A DNA stretch of 64,000 bases from Protaetia brevitarsis (GCA_004143645.1 RXPK01000302.1:2165971-2229970), one strand, 5' to 3'. Numbered from the stretch's first letter, positions 44,949 through 58,059 are shown. Numbers and translations are program-made. Notes: generated by a model not told the origin, from the letters alone.

Positions 44949-47745
44949 TTTCGTCCAACAGATCAAGATGCAATAATGTTATTACTGTCTTCTATCAAAA
45001 TGTTCGCGGTCTTCGATCTAAGTTAGATAGGGTCTACTCTATTAGTGAAAGCGCTTATGCTGATATACTTTTGCTTACGGAAACCTGGCTTAATTCTGAA
45101 ATCAGTGACTCCGAAATTATGGGACCTTCCTACCAAATTTTTAGAAGTGATAGGAACTGTTCTGTGGTGGATCGATCTACTGGTGGAGGTGTGCTTCTTG
45201 CTGCTACTAATCACTTCAACTTTAAACTTGTTAATACGCAAATTTCCACAATGTTTCCTTTAATTGATATTATTATATGCAAATGTATATCTAATTGTAA
45301 CATGTATTATGTAAACATCTACATCCCTCCAGATGTATCACCTGATTATTATGAAGCTGTTCTGGAGGCTTTAAGCTTAGAACTTATTGGGAAGCAAATT
45401 CTTATATGTGGTGATTTTAATTGTCCTAAATTCACTAATGCTGATTTAACTGACCGCAAGTACTTCGCTCTTTTTAACTTTATGAATACCCTAAATCTAC
45501 GTCAATATAACAATATTTTAAATATTACTAATAGATTGCTAGATCTTGTGTTTTCTAATATTAACTGCGATATCACAGTAACACATGATCTGGATCCCGT
45601 CATTGCTCCAGATGCATATCATCCAGCTTTAAACATATCCTTTCCAGTGGCTTCTAAAAGTGAGATGCAATTTCCTTCAAATAATAATGTACGTTATAAT
45701 TTTTCTAAAGCTGATTTTCCGGGACTCTATGGCGCCATATTCGAGACTGATTGGACCTTTATTAATACTATTGCCGATGTTAATGTTGCTGTTACTAAAT
45801 TTTATGAAACGCTGTTTGCTTGTGTTAATCAATATGTTCCTGTACGGCGTTCACATCGCTCTTATCCTCCTTGGTTTGATGGCGATGTTGTAGAGCATCT
45901 GAAGTTAAAGGAATTTTACTTCAATAAGTGGAAGAAGACTAAATCTTTACGTGACTATAATGAATTTTCCAGACTCAGGTCATTGGTCAAAGCTAAAATC
46001 CGTGTTGCTTATCACACTTATTTGAACGGTGTTGAGTGTCATATATTAACTGATCCGAATTCCTTTTGGAAATATATTACTACTAAACGTGGCCCATCTC
46101 GTATACCTGGGTGTATTTCCTGTAACAATGCAACTTTGGATAAACCTTCTGAAATTGTTGAAGCTTTTGCTGAAGTGTTCGCTGCTGCTTCTCAACCTCC
46201 TGATATACCAACTCCAACACATGCACCTGTTATTGAGCACTCTCAACCGCTAGATGTAGGTCTTTTTACTTGTGATGAAGTATTATCTGCAATGAAAAAA
46301 CTGAAACCTAGTATGACTACAGGACATGATACATTACCATCGTTTTTTATTCACGATTGTGCTCCCGTGTTGTGTCAGTCGCTTACACAAACATTTAACC
46401 TTGCTTTGCAAAGTAATACATTTCCGACGTACTGGAAGATTGGCAGAATAACGCCGGTTTTTAAGAAAGGTGATCATAACTGTGTGGAAAACTATAGGCC
46501 CATTACTATTCTCTCGGTATGCAGCAAAGTTTTTGAGATCCTGCTACACACTAAAATACTTGCTTGTGTCAAGCCTTACTTGTCAAGTTACCAACATGGA
46601 TTCTTTCCTAAAAGATCAACGACTACAAACCTGATAGAGATTACACAATTTATAAGCGAATGTCTTGATGATAAGCAGCAAGTTGATGTCTTATATTCTG
46701 ATTTCAGTAAGGCATTTGACACAATTAATCATTCATTACTTATCTCTAAATTATCTTCTATTGGCTTTACTCCTAAATTTATATCATTTATACAATCATA
46801 CCTACACAACCGATCTTCCTATGTTCAATTTAATGGTTTTACATCTGCTCCATTTCAAGTTTCATCTGGGGTGCCTCAGGGCTCCAACTTAGGACCCCTT
46901 CTTTTTAATTTATATATTAATGACCTCTCGGACAGATTGGACTGCAAAGTGTTGGCTTATGCAGATGACCTTAAGATCTATAGTTGTATAACATCTATAA
47001 CTGATTGCTTAATTTTGCAGAGGAATTTAGACATCATTGGGGACTGGTGTAATACTAACAGCATATGCTTAAATATTAGCAAGTGTGCAATACTTTCCTT
47101 CACAAAAAGTATGAACCCCTTCATTTTCAGATACAGTGCTCACCAGTTAGAGATACCTAGGGTTACGCAATTTAAAGATCTCGGTGTAATTTTCGATCAA
47201 TACTTAACTTTCTCCCCTCACATCACTTCATTGTGTTCGTCTGCTTCTGCCTCTCTAGGTTTCATTATACGGTCTTGTAGAGATTTCTCTAACATTTTAA
47301 CAATTAAAGTGTTATTTTATGCATTTGTGCTGTCCAAGATAGAGTATAGCTCTATTGTTTGGTATCCGCACTATCTTTACCAACAGCTGCTCATCGAGCG
47401 AGTTCAGAAACGATTTCTAAAATACTTATCGTTTAAACTTGATGGCATTTATCCCGCTCGTGGGACAGATTACACCCTCTTGCTGCATATACATGACCTC
47501 CGTCCTCTTTCTCAGAGAAGAGACGAAGCCAGCGCCAAATTTCTTTTAAAATTAATAAATGGCAGTGTTGATTCACCTTCGCTTCTAAGTCGGATATCTT
47601 TCCTTGTCCCTAACTATAGTTCTAGATCATGCGCTACATTTCCCACTTCAGAGCTCGCACTAATATTCTTTACAAGGCCCCGCTAAGCCATATGTTCAGA
47701 AACGCCAACTTATTATATAGTGACCCGTTCCATTCAAGTATTTAA
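44948..47745 (+). pseudogene. LINE ORF2: AP endonuclease and reverse transcriptase
   Basis: The frame is open from the ORF1 overlap through an uninterrupted stretch to 47686. Endonuclease motifs are VFYQNVRGLRSK, LLLTETWL, ILICGDFNCPKF and DAYHPALNIS. RT motifs are IGRITPVFKKGD, YRPITILSVCSKVFE, SDFSKAFDTINHS, VSSGVPQGSNLGPLLFNLY and LAYADDLKIYS, then a thumb with FKDLGVIFDQYLTFSPH. One frameshift near 47630 moves the C-terminus (FRARTNILYKAPLSHMFRNA) into another frame that stops at 47743-47745. No RNase H domain, as usual for CR1/Jockey types. Apart from that one shift the protein looks intact, so recent activity is plausible. Confidence 0.88.
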
Positions 47746-48200
47746 CATTTAAGTGTATAATAATTACTTTTTTTTTAATATTTCATACGCTATAATTTTG
47801 TTTCTTTCAGTTTTTGATGTATTCATTTGTGATTTATTTATAGTTTGTTATGTAGTATTAGTTGGCTTTTTGTTTTTGTTTTGAATTATTGGCCTTTAGT
47901 TTTTGTATTTTTTTTTTTTTTTGTTTCAAACGTATTATTGCACGCACACTAATGTTATTTATTTTTTGTTATTTTGTCCTATTATTGGAAATCCTTGTTC
48001 TTGTTGGACAATCAAGCGCTATTATTATTATAAAGACCTCAGACTAAACGACGAGTTGGAGGCTTCGGGGCGGAACTGTCCGATGGTGACAGTTCGTTTT
48101 CGGCGGAAGGGTATTGGAACCGATAGGTGCGGTCGAAAACCGTGATACCCTTAGCTAGGAAGCTGTGCACTATGCACCGCAACATCGTAAGGCTGTGCGG

Positions 48201-48901
48201 GTTAAACGCTTGGATGTGCGTAACGCTTTTATAGCTCCTCGGCTGGAAATTTTGAAAGCGCTTCTCAGGAAAGGCATTAACACCTCACACGGTTAATACC
48301 GTGGGCGTCGTACTTGATAGTACGAGTCATAGAGCTGTGGCACTGACACGAATCCCTCACCGTAGCTGTGCATAGTGGAGGTCCGCCAGGGTCGATCCTT
48401 GGGCCGGCGTTGTTGGAACGCGATGTATGAACGACCTTTTGGAAATGAGCTGTTCAGCATGGCACACAACTGGTCGGTTTTGCGATGACATTGCCCTGGT
48501 GACAGTGGAATGAATGAGGAGATAAAAAAACTGAGGCGGTCCTGTCCACTAGACGAAGGATGTCTCCTGTGCGCTTTGTTGTTGGCAACGATTACACCAA
48601 AGGAGGCCATAAAGTACTTAGGGGTATGGCTGGACAAGAAGCTTTACTTTTTGCTAAGCACGTGAATGAGACAGTCCGTAAGGCGGAAAAAACCACTAGG
48701 GCTTTTCTGGCATAATGCCCAATATTGCTGGGCCTAGAGCGCTCAAACGGAGAGTTCTGGCATCCGTCGTCCAGAGTCAGATACTGTACGCTGCGCCAGT
48801 GTGGGACGCTGCCGTCGCTAATCAGAAGCTCTTGCAAAAGTTACGTGGCAACCAAGAAAAGATGCTGCAATTCGTATTTGCAGCGCCGTACACATATCAA
48901 T
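48201..48901 (+). pseudogene. R1-like LINE RT fragment, 5' of a nested insertion
   Basis: In shifting plus-strand frames I read VKRLDVRNAFIAPRLEILKA (RT motif A region), VRQGSILGPAL, VGFADDIALVTVE (FADD catalytic motif), YLGVWLDKKLYF, FSGIMPNIAGPRALKRRVLA and SQILYAAPVWDAAV, then IRICSA. These are typical of R1-clade RT and thumb. Several frameshifts. The element continues at 50300 after an opposite-strand LINE insertion. Confidence 0.8.
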
Positions 48902-50300
48902 AATATAATAATAATATAATAAATTTATTCATCCTGAAGATCTTATAAGATATAGGATAAGGTCAAACAATACAGTATGTTGCATGCATTACTTTTAGGA
49001 ATCAAATAGTTAGTACATAAATAAACGATTAAATTCTTAAGATTCATGCTCATTAACAACAGAAACAAAATATGTATCCTAAACTTATAGCAATAAAATA
49101 AGGTAAACACTATGTAATACGCTTAAGATTGAACAGAAATATATTAAGCAAAAAAAGCAAAAAAAAATAAACAAAAATGTATATATGTTAATAAAAACAA
49201 ATGTGCTTACATCTATCATTAAGGTATTTATCTGTGGAGTAATAACTTTATCTGTTAGTAAGGACTTCAGCTTGTTTTTGAAAACTTATTATAGTTGTGG
49301 CAGTTTTTAATGTTTTCGGGGAGGTGATTATAAAAATAATTCCTTTATACGTCGGTTTGTTCATAAGGTGATAAAACGGTGCTTAGGGACCTGAATGTTT
49401 TTATTAAATCGAGTTAAGTATTCATGATTATCTTTTATGTCTTACAAAGTCATCGATGTGCTCTCTTACGTACATGACACATTTAAGTATATATATGGGG
49501 AAGGCATCGTTAACAAATTGTTATTTTTAAAAGTACTTTTACATGAGTCTCTGTAGCGTAAGCCAAAAATGTTCCTTATTGCACGTTTTTTGAAGTAAGA
49601 ATATTCTGTTTGCTTGGAACACGCCTCCCCAGCAGATTATACCATATGTGGCGACATTTAAGAATTGCTAAAGTAAAAATTTTACATACTTGATGTCACA
49701 TAGCATTCTCAGTCTTTTTAAGGCATAGCAACAGCCCGCAATCCTGCCAGCAATCTATTTATGTGAGCATCCCAAGATAAAGAATGTCTATAGTAAACAC
49801 CTAGCAAATTCTGCGACTGGTACCTGTTCTAGAGACTTACCCTGTAAGTCTTACCAATAGGCTTTCGGTGTAGTTAGACGGAATAGTGTGGAAACGCATA
49901 ACCTTGCTTTTTTCAAACATTTACTGAATAGTCCATTTTTTAGACACCAGTCATGTACTTGCCAAATTTCGCCTGGTGCAATCAAGACTCAATACTTCAC
50001 TGCTAAGATTGCTATTTATGAGACTTAATATCGTCGGCATACAGAATACACTTGCTCTTAAGGTTTAATATGCAAGATCATTAGTATAGATAATAAATAA
50101 TAGTGGTCCGAGGATAGATCCTTTGGTAGCCACTCCGAACATTGTTTTGTCTGACTGTACAGATTTAATTCTTACGAGTTGTTCTCTACCGTGGCATATG
50201 ACATTACCAGTCTTTTGCATTCCCCTAATACCAACGCATTCTAGTTTATTTTCTAAAATATAGTAGTTTACACTATCGAAAGCTTTAGAGAGATCAATCA
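48902..50300 (-). mobile_element. Jockey-like LINE 3' half inserted in the R1-like LINE
   Basis: The minus strand starts IDLSKAFDSVNYYILENKLE (RT motif A), then GSILGPLLFI.YTNDL and a frame reading ILYADDI (YADD). Decayed thumb sequence follows down to a tail of (ATA)n at 48902-48925. The hexamer ATCAAT occurs at both junctions (48896-48901, 50293-50298) but overlaps the element's own IDL codons, so the TSD is ambiguous. 5'-truncated and frameshifted. Confidence 0.8.
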
Positions 50301-50711
50301 GTATGCTTGGGCGGAGGGAGCTTGTATCTTGGCGCGGGTTCCCCCTATTGAATTACTGGCCAAGGAGGGGTTAGACATACATCAGGGTGTCCAAGCCAAG
50401 GAGGCAAGAGCACGGCTGATGCGGCCATGGCAAGACCAATGGGACACGAGCGCCAAGAGAAGGTGGACCTATGAACTGATCCCGAGTATAGATCTCTGGC
50501 CGGTTGTTTTCGGGAATACCTTTGGAGTAAACGGCGGGCAGATACCTACAAATGCCCATACTGTGGTGAACGCGACGCGGCCGAACACACTCTCTTCATC
50601 TGTCATCGGTGGGAGGACGTGCGTGATACCTTCAAAACCAAAACAGCCAAAACAACGTACCGCTACACAAGGTTTACAGAAAACGAATGCAACGACTTAG
50701 CTGCTGCTTAG
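50300..50711 (+). pseudogene. R1-like LINE C-terminus with Cys/His knuckle
   Basis: This continues the R1-like fragment: ACILARVPPIELLAKEG, EARARLMRPWQDQWDTSAK, RRWTYELIPSI. A frameshift near 50490 follows, then CFREYLWSKRRADTYKCPYC, GERDAAEHTLFICHRWE (CX2C...HX4C knuckle) and a tail to a stop at 50711. This C-terminal zinc knuckle is standard in R1-clade ORF2. It joins in order to 48201-48901 once the Jockey-like insert is ignored. Confidence 0.82.
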
Positions 50712-50714
50712 TTA

Positions 50715-52310
50715 AGTTCTTTATTACAGTTTAGGGAAGGGATCGTAGGATTCTGTAGGGCGTAAAAAGTTTACGAATTCAAATGATTCCGGGAATAATA
50801 AATACGCGAAGAAACATTTATCGATACCATATGGTATCATTGGGTTAATTTTCTATCCAAAATCGTAATAATATACAGGCTGTTCCATTTAAAATAACAC
50901 AATTGATCCCATTTCCGCTTAACCCGGTAGTGATAATACATTGTCAAACAATGGCAAACTAAACATAGAAATTGCCGAGTTAGATTATTTTACATGCTAT
51001 ACTGAATTTATTCGATTCATTGTGAACGCTCTGTATAAGATATTCAGATAGGCTACGGCATGATATTTAGATAGTTAGTAGGGTAGTACGCTTATAAATG
51101 AATATTTTATGCTCTTTAGTGGTCGGAATTGGTGTTAAACTATAAATATTTAAAATATAAATATTTATTTAATTACTCTTGTTAGAATAATAGGATTAGT
51201 TACTATTAAGTATATAATTAGGTACTGCTGTTGTTTTGTTTGTTTTTAGGTTATCATCTTTCCTGTTCAACTTCTGAATGCGTGAAAAGGGAGCAGCTAC
51301 GCGAGAACGGCAAGGCTGTCGAATTTGAGGAGAGTGGGGGCTGCTTCTTTCGGCACTCAAGAAGGATATAATAATTTTGTGGCTATCAGTAATAAGGTCT
51401 GGGATTTCTTCCCAGATCCTCCCAGAGTAAGGTTTTTGCCATGGTTTTCCCTTACTCCGTGCCATTGATTTTATATAAATATATTATATTAATCAGTGTT
51501 CCTTGGCGAATGCTGAGAGTAATGAAAGTCGTTCCATGGGCGCATTTAAAAAACTGATAGCTGACTGATTTACAGTAGATCGCGATTATGTGAACTAATC
51601 ACATTTTACATTTTTTATCATTTTCAAAAGTAATATTCGTATGGTCGCGAGGCTACTGTATTATATTTTTGTTATTAAAAATCATAGGGAAGTTATTTAG
51701 TAGAAGTAGATCATTTCAAATTGTTATGGAACCCATATAGTACTTAGAATAGGTAGCCTCGTGTAGTACCTTTTTAGGGGGGGCACGGGGTTAGGATGAT
51801 TGTAATAATTTAGTTTTCATAAATAAAGTGTATAAGATATTCTTTAAAATATAGCAAAGTCATGGCGACTTCGAATTACCGGAAGTTAAGAACTTTGAAA
51901 TTTTAACAACAAAAGTGTATCAAATTATTGCACTCTTACATACCCTTTACAAAAACGTTAATATCTCATTTGCATTTCCAGTTTTCTTCAGTCCATTTGG
52001 CATACTTATGGATTAAAGGTAAAACTTTCGTGGAAATCCGTGATTCTAAGATCCAATTTAATTTTTTGAGATATAACGATCACTTAATTTAAGCCTTCTT
52101 TACTAAGATTTCACTGTATCAGTTTTGATGTGATAAAGCTAAAATTTCAATTGATGTCATTTAAGTTATTGAATTTAATTGTAATGTCAACAGAATTGTT
52201 TCAAGTCGCAGATTCAGTCTATCCAGAATTTCGTTATATTTGATTGGAAAACCATTTGTGTGGAAAGCATAACCAACGTTATTAAAACGAAATTAAAGAA
52301 ACAACAGGAT
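50715..52310. other. No recognisable gene; one mariner-type end
   Basis: ATATACAGGCTGTTCCATTT at 50871 resembles a Tc1/mariner-type terminal sequence, but no partner was found. A 14-bp palindrome ATACCATATGGTAT is at 50825. A minus-strand frame at 51196-51465 is unrecognised. Confidence 0.4.
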
Positions 52311-52314
52311 ATAT

Positions 52315-52494
52315 CGATGGTCGCTAGCCATTCAAGAATATGACTTTGGGATCAGACATAAGCCAGGAAAGGAAATGATAGCACCAGACATATTAAGTCG
52401 AAAAGAGGAGCTAAAGAATAAACTTGCAGTCGACATCAACTTACAGTTAGTAAATCTAGGAGGAGAAGAGTTACAGGTAGAAGACGAAAGTTAA
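52315..52494 (+). pseudogene. Ty3/Gypsy RNase H fragment
   Basis: Sixty codons read RWSLAIQEYDFGIRHKPGKE, then MIAPDILSRKEELKNK to a stop at 52492-52494. This is the C-terminal end of the Gypsy RNase H domain (family pattern RW.L.L.EYDF.I.YKPG...VADALSR). The Asp of A(P)DILSR is the last catalytic Asp. No protease, RT, integrase or LTR is recognisable nearby, so this is an isolated scrap. Confidence 0.82.
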
Positions 52495-52499
52495 TGGGA

Positions 52500-55335
52500 A
52501 AGTTGACAAGACCTTACATAGGACCTTTCATTCATCACCAAAGTTTATGGAAAAACACATAAGTAACTAACTACCCAGAAACTGCTTATATCAAAGGAAG
52601 ATATCATATTTCTATGATATATGACTATGTCTCTTTTGTATTTGTTTCAACCCAAAACCCAAGAAATCGATTTTGTTAATGTAAAGAAAAAAAAATTATT
52701 TATTAAACATTTACTGCTATTTTATATTGCATGTTTTTAAGAAAATAAAATATTGTTTGTTTTTATGTTAAGTAAGGTTTTGTTTTAATTATTTGAATGA
52801 CTGTGGTTGTCGCAAACCCAATTCACGGACCTATAGAGCAATTGTCTAACTCCATTATAATATTTATATTAACGCTCAACCATTTTTATTTTAAAATTAC
52901 CCTATTTAAAATATTCAATTCCTTACCACTTAAACAAGCTCACTGCCATTCCTACCAGTCCGTAACCAACAACGGTTAATAAGTAATTACAGCCAAACTC
53001 GACAAGAGGAGAACGCCATTAATCAAATTAGCTCGGTATGCGGGGAATGCAAGGATATAAACATTGTGCGGGAACGAATTCAAGACTGGCGATGTGCACG
53101 ATCCTTTTGCGGAGTTGACGACCGAACTAGGTTACCGAGGACACGCACTATTGACACATATTTGAAGAATCAAGTCGCCAATTCCCCGAAACCCAATTTT
53201 CTATCAATTGTTCGCGCGATCAAGGTGACGTCGTATAATGGTGAAAGGGAACAGTGTAAAATAACTACCCCTTCCTGGATTCGATTCTTAATTGGGACGA
53301 TGAAACAACAAACGGAGGCTGTAGGCCTCTTAACCGGAAATCCGGAAAACCTGTATAAAATAATGCATAAGGGAAGCCCTTAATGCATATCTTGATCTTC
53401 TTACGATATGATAATGTTATTTACCTTGAATGATTACCATATTAAACTTTGATCTTATACTAGCCGTCCTAAATAAATACAGGACATTTCAATTGAAACG
53501 AGCCGCCACAAATAACTCCTTAGTGTTGTGATTTATACACTGAAAAGCCGATATATTTAACCAACCAAATATATTTTGTTAAGTATATTTTATTTATTTA
53601 TGTTAAAACTTAGGAAAATTTTCAGCTTTGTAACTCAACTCCTCAAGATGTGCTTTTAAGCACGTAGTTTAGTTCCATTGTTGGCCGTGGATTGCGAAAT
53701 CCGCTTCATTTTTTAAGATTTTATTTAAAGATTTTTTATTTCACTTTAATTTAAGAATTAGACCTGCAACGCCATCTAGCAGTTGAGTGTCAAATCCTTG
53801 CTCGTCACATTGCTCGAATCTTACCGTGATAGCGCATCTTTAATGTCTTCATTTTCGTTATTTATTTCCAAATTTATTAGTAATTCATTGTCAGTTAAAT
53901 TTGCTTTTCATTCTTCAATTATTAGTCACGTTTCATTCATTAAACCTTTTTTTTGTGGCAAATTTTCCGCATTGTTGTTAAGTTTGTCAGTGACTTATTT
54001 GATTCATTTTGTTATTTCCGATTTCCGTTCCTATCGACTTAGTTAAGGGAGACGACACCATCTTAGACGCGCTGTTCAAGTTGTCTCGTGCAAATTTCAA
54101 TTAGACATTTTGTGAGATTTTGTTGCGCGCGAGAAACTTCCAATATCGAGTGCATTATTTTTCGTTACCTGGGGCAGCCAGGAGTTTTGTGTCCATTGCA
54201 TCGATATTCCTGAAAAGGGTTTTATAACAGCAGCGTCAAGTCGGCATTCCTTTTTGTTAATGGCGTCATCTTATGTCACTGGTAAGCGGACTTCTCTTGT
54301 TAATTTTATTTTTTAGTAATCTGATCCTATCTTAGGACCTACTATCTACTATCTACTACGTTATTTTGGCTTGAGTTAAACCAAGAGAGTGAACGTAGTA
54401 CCTAATTTGGGAGACCAAATCCAGATCGTTGAATTCGAAAGGGGACTACGCCTTGACATCAGTGTAACGCGCTCAAACCACCCTCCCGGACGCAATACAC
54501 CGACACTCCTAGAAATTTACCAGATAAGTCGTATATTTTAGTTTATTTATTTCTTTTCTTGCAGACAAAATTCATTATTTTATATTTATTTATTACTTTA
54601 CAAATCCTTCCGGCCAACATTATTAACCTAGACACTAAGAATAACATCTATATTTCGGAATTATATCATAATTAATAGTTTAATTTATTATTTAAGTATA
54701 CAGGTTAAGACCGAACATTAATATATTATCATCGTAACCTATGTTAAGAGTTAAGTTTTATTGTAAGTCATTGTATCTTTATTATCTTGAATTTTATTTG
54801 TTTTGTCAAATATACAGTGTCATCCAAAAATTTGTGTGTCGAACCAAATTATTTCGCTCCAGAGGACCTTTAGCTTGAGCAGAAAACGAACCCCGTAACA
54901 CATTTCAACAACATACGAAACGCCAACCTAATAAGTACTGCTGGTATTTGTGAAATGAAGCTATAGGTTGGAATTATGACACCCAAAAGCGGAATTCGTA
55001 CCAATAGGAAAATAATTTACCCTCTTCTGTGCCATTTCCTTTTCGCGAATTGCTTTAGCGTCAATTCGATTATAGTATTCTCCAATGTAACGTTTCACCC
55101 CACTGATCTAGTCCTCTACCTCTACGGTCACATCAACTCCAATCATGCCAAGGAACAGTCTTAACAATAAATGGACAAGACAACACAGCGCCACATCTTT
55201 GTTCTCAATAAGAAAAATTCATGCCTTCATGTCCGCAAACCAAAAACAAGTGTTCCCCATAATTGTTACCAGTACTAATAGAACCGTTCCCATCGATGCC
55301 CAGCGATTGTTCGGCAAAACTAATGTTGCTTAAGT
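52500..55335. other. No recognised gene; dispersed-repeat scraps
   Basis: Contains a repeat shared with 59985-60050 (at 53477-53540), a repeat shared with 57232-57280 (at 53537-53582), a mariner-type end at 54816 (ATATACAGTGTCATCC), and long T-rich frames without domains (53783-54046). A 105-codon frame at 53066-53383 is unrecognised. Confidence 0.4.
53477..53582. repeat. Two adjoining dispersed-repeat ends
   Basis: The first part (ACAGGACATTTCAATT...CAAATAACTCCTTAGTG) matches the reverse complement of about 59985-60050, and more weakly 32855-32925. The second part (ACTGAAAAGCCGATATATTT and on) matches 57235-57280 in the same orientation. The two families meet at about 53537. Confidence 0.65.
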
Positions 55336-55344
55336 AAACAGGAG

Positions 55345-56290
55345 CGAGTGGATCATAACACCATCTTGAACTTGAATAGAAATGCCATCAAATGTTATAC
55401 TCATGGCTCCAAACGGCACAGAGGGACTGGAATAGGAATATATGGGCCTAGAACTACATATTTCGAAAGCTTGGGACAATATCCAAGTATATTTCAGCGC
55501 GAAATACACGCTATTGAAAGATGTGTCCAGTTCAATATAGATAGAAATTATCGGAAGCAGGAGATTATCATCATGTCTGATAGTTCAAGCAGCCATCAAG
55601 GCGTTGAGCTCATATGAAAATCAGTTCCAAGATGGTCTGGGAATGCCTAGGGAAACTAAATGAGCTAGGCAAAAGAATAAAGTAACCCTCCTGTGGGTTC
55701 GGGTCACACAGGAGTGAAAGGAAACGAAATAACGGATTACCTCGCAAAAAAGGGCTGGAATGCCTTTTGTAGGGCCTGAACCCTTTTGCGGTTAAGTAGC
55801 AGTACAATACTGAAGAAACTAACAATAGAAATGGAGCAGAGAAAATCCAGTTACTGGGAAAATCTCCAGGGAATGAGGCCAAGTAAATTCTTCTGGGAAC
55901 TTATACCAGAAGAGGTTGACAGAATGCATCAACCTGAGTTAAAGAACAATGTTCGCGTATTAACAGAAATACTTCAGGCCACTGTAGACTGAAAGGACCC
56001 TGGGTTAAGCTCGGATTGGAAAAGGAATCCTGAATTGTAGATTTTGTGGGAACAGGATGAAACACCCATCCACCTCCTCTCAAACTGCGTAGCACTGTGC
56101 AACCCGAGGCATTGCACCTGGAAGCATGTGAAATCGAAGAGGGAGACTTACCTAGACTGGGGCCCTTTGACATCTTACACTTTCTGAAAGGAATAGGATT
56201 GGAAGGTCAGCTGTAAAACAGCAAGAACAGAGGACACAATAGATCTTTTAGGTCGCAGTGTAACATCACCCTTCTATCTACATACATACA
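55345..56290 (+). mobile_element. I-like LINE copy 3: RNase H to 3' end
   Basis: The plus-strand copy reads NLNRNAIKCYTHGSKRHRGT (the RNase H first motif, with His where the family has catalytic Asp in YTDGS), GIGIYGPRTTYFESLGQYPS, IFQREIHAIERCVQF (catalytic Glu), IIIMSDSSSS (catalytic Asp), then LSSSTILKKLTIEMEQRKSS, SKFFWELIPEEV and a knuckle remnant EQDETPIHLLSNC. It ends with (CATA)n at 56278-56290. Frameshifted and 5'-truncated. Same family as 26698-27340, 35177-36650 and 62440-64000, but in the opposite orientation. Confidence 0.85.
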
Positions 56291-56767
56291 ACTCTGAATA
56301 CTTCTCGATGGAAAATTTATATCAGCATTAAATGCCATAAAACCATAGTGTAGATATATTTTATTTCATAGAAACGATTTTTGTGAGGTTAAATATATCC
56401 ACTTTGTAGACCAGTTTATGAACAACCTTTGTTGTGCCATAGCAAAATCACATCTCTATTTTTTATCTCTGGTGGCCTCTAAAATACAGAGGAAAAAATG
56501 TTGGCAAAAATTTAAGCAAAAATGTGTAAATATCTTAAATACCGTTGAATTTAGAAATGGGCCATTAAAATTTGTAAAAGCTGAAAAAAAATAAGTAAAT
56601 CTAAACCCTACTGTTTTGGTACTATTAAATCTTACACTATTGTTCTACTGATGTCCACTACTAACAGTCTTCAATATAATATATGCCCAAGAAGCTTGAC
56701 AAATATTAACACATATTCGGTTTTTCATTATGTAATATCTGTTTAAAAAAAAAACAATGTCACATTA

Positions 56768-56913
56768 AGGCCGTTTTACACCTAGCTATTTATTGCGCAA
56801 TTTATTGGCCAATTTAAAATTTTACGCATATAACACGTATTTAATCCGTTTAAAAATTAAATTTTAAATTGGCCAATAAATTGCGCAATAAATAGCTAGG
56901 TGTAAAACGGCCT
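56768..56913. mobile_element. Harbinger-type hairpin MITE with TTA TSD
   Basis: TTA (56765-56767) precedes AGGCCGTTTTACACCTAGCT, and its exact reverse complement precedes TTA (56914-56916). The arms (~55 bp) match essentially perfectly through TTTATTGCGCAATTTATTGG, with a ~35-bp centre. A 3-bp TTA duplication with AGGCC ends fits PIF/Harbinger MITEs. High arm identity suggests a young insertion. Confidence 0.85.
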
Positions 56914-56916
56914 TTA

Positions 56917-58055
56917 AATACTCAATTCATTAAAATAATATGCGTTAAGTACGTTGTCAACGCGCATAACTGAGGGTATTACCATAGTAACCAGTACCCA
57001 TGTCGTATCACTTCCGTCAACACTAATATAAAATATCATAGGCTTTATTATTCAATCTGGCAGAGCACTAAGGCCTCTTTCACACGATACGACTTTTATC
57101 CGATCCGATTTTATTGCTTTTTCCGTGTAGTCTGGTGAAACATTATTTTAAATGCATAATTACACACAATATGACACGATAAATTTCGTTTTCGGAAATG
57201 TAGGTGGAGTTGTAGGTGGATTTATTGCTTTACACTGAAAAACCGATATATTTAAACCAACCAAATATATTTTGTTATTAAATATATGCAAAAAAATGTA
57301 CACTATTGACTAAAACAAAATATTGGGTTATAAAGTTTAATATATATGCAAACAAATTATTTAGTTCAGTATGGTGTTAACACAATAATACAGATCAACT
57401 TTGTAAAAACGTTGAATTGGTTCAATTACTTTCACACTGTTGAGACAACATCGGTTCTTTGTTAACTTTTTTTTTTAACATTTTTGAAATAGGTTATAAA
57501 TGTACAGCTCCTACCAAAAAGAAGTTAACGACCTACGCGAAAATGTATGCGGCGAGCGCATTTAGGATGGACTATAGCTTTTACTACGACCAAGGCTTAT
57601 CGGTAAACACAGATGTTATGTATGATTTGTTGTGTATTTATCCGACACAGGATTTCTTGTTTTTATAATTTAGTTTCTGTTATTAAGACATAAACAAGCA
57701 CATGTTGAAATAATATTTTTATGTATTCCTTGGTAAAATAGAATTTCTGTTTCTGAATGTTCTTACTGACTTATTATAATACCTTATTTCGCATATATGC
57801 GGCCAATATGGAATATAGTGGATAGACAAGTTTCTTTCTTTCATTTTCGTTATTTTTTAATTGTAACATTTAGCAATAAGTGAATTTGAATATAAATAGA
57901 ATATATAGTTTTCAATGTTAAAAGCAAGGACATACTTTGCTAGTAACGTATCATACATATACACATCTGATACTGTAATAACAAAATGTTCTCACTATAA
58001 ATTTATTTTATTGTTTTATCTAATTATAACATTTGCATAAATTCATTTCTTCAAT
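56917..58055. other. No gene; repeat ends only
   Basis: TAAGGCCTCTTTCACACGAT near 57069 looks like one end of another Harbinger-like element, without a partner. The repeat at 57235-57280 is shared with 53537-53582. A 69-codon frame (57459-57668) is unrecognised. Confidence 0.4.
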
Positions 58056-58059
58056 CATG

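Larger units (their letters stand above)
44060..48032 (+). mobile_element. Nearly full-length CR1/Jockey-type LINE
   Basis: This is a two-ORF non-LTR retrotransposon: a 5' leader (about 44060-44215), ORF1 with a PHD-like finger, overlapping ORF2 with APE-type endonuclease and RT, and a T-rich 3' region ending in (ATT)n at 48017-48032. It is by far the best-preserved element in the window, with a single frameshift visible in each ORF. I see no TSD with confidence, so the 5' end is approximate. Confidence 0.85.

Noticed and set aside
53066..53383. 105-codon plus-strand frame as a host gene
   Set aside because: No recognised motif; flanked by transposon scraps; not enough evidence.
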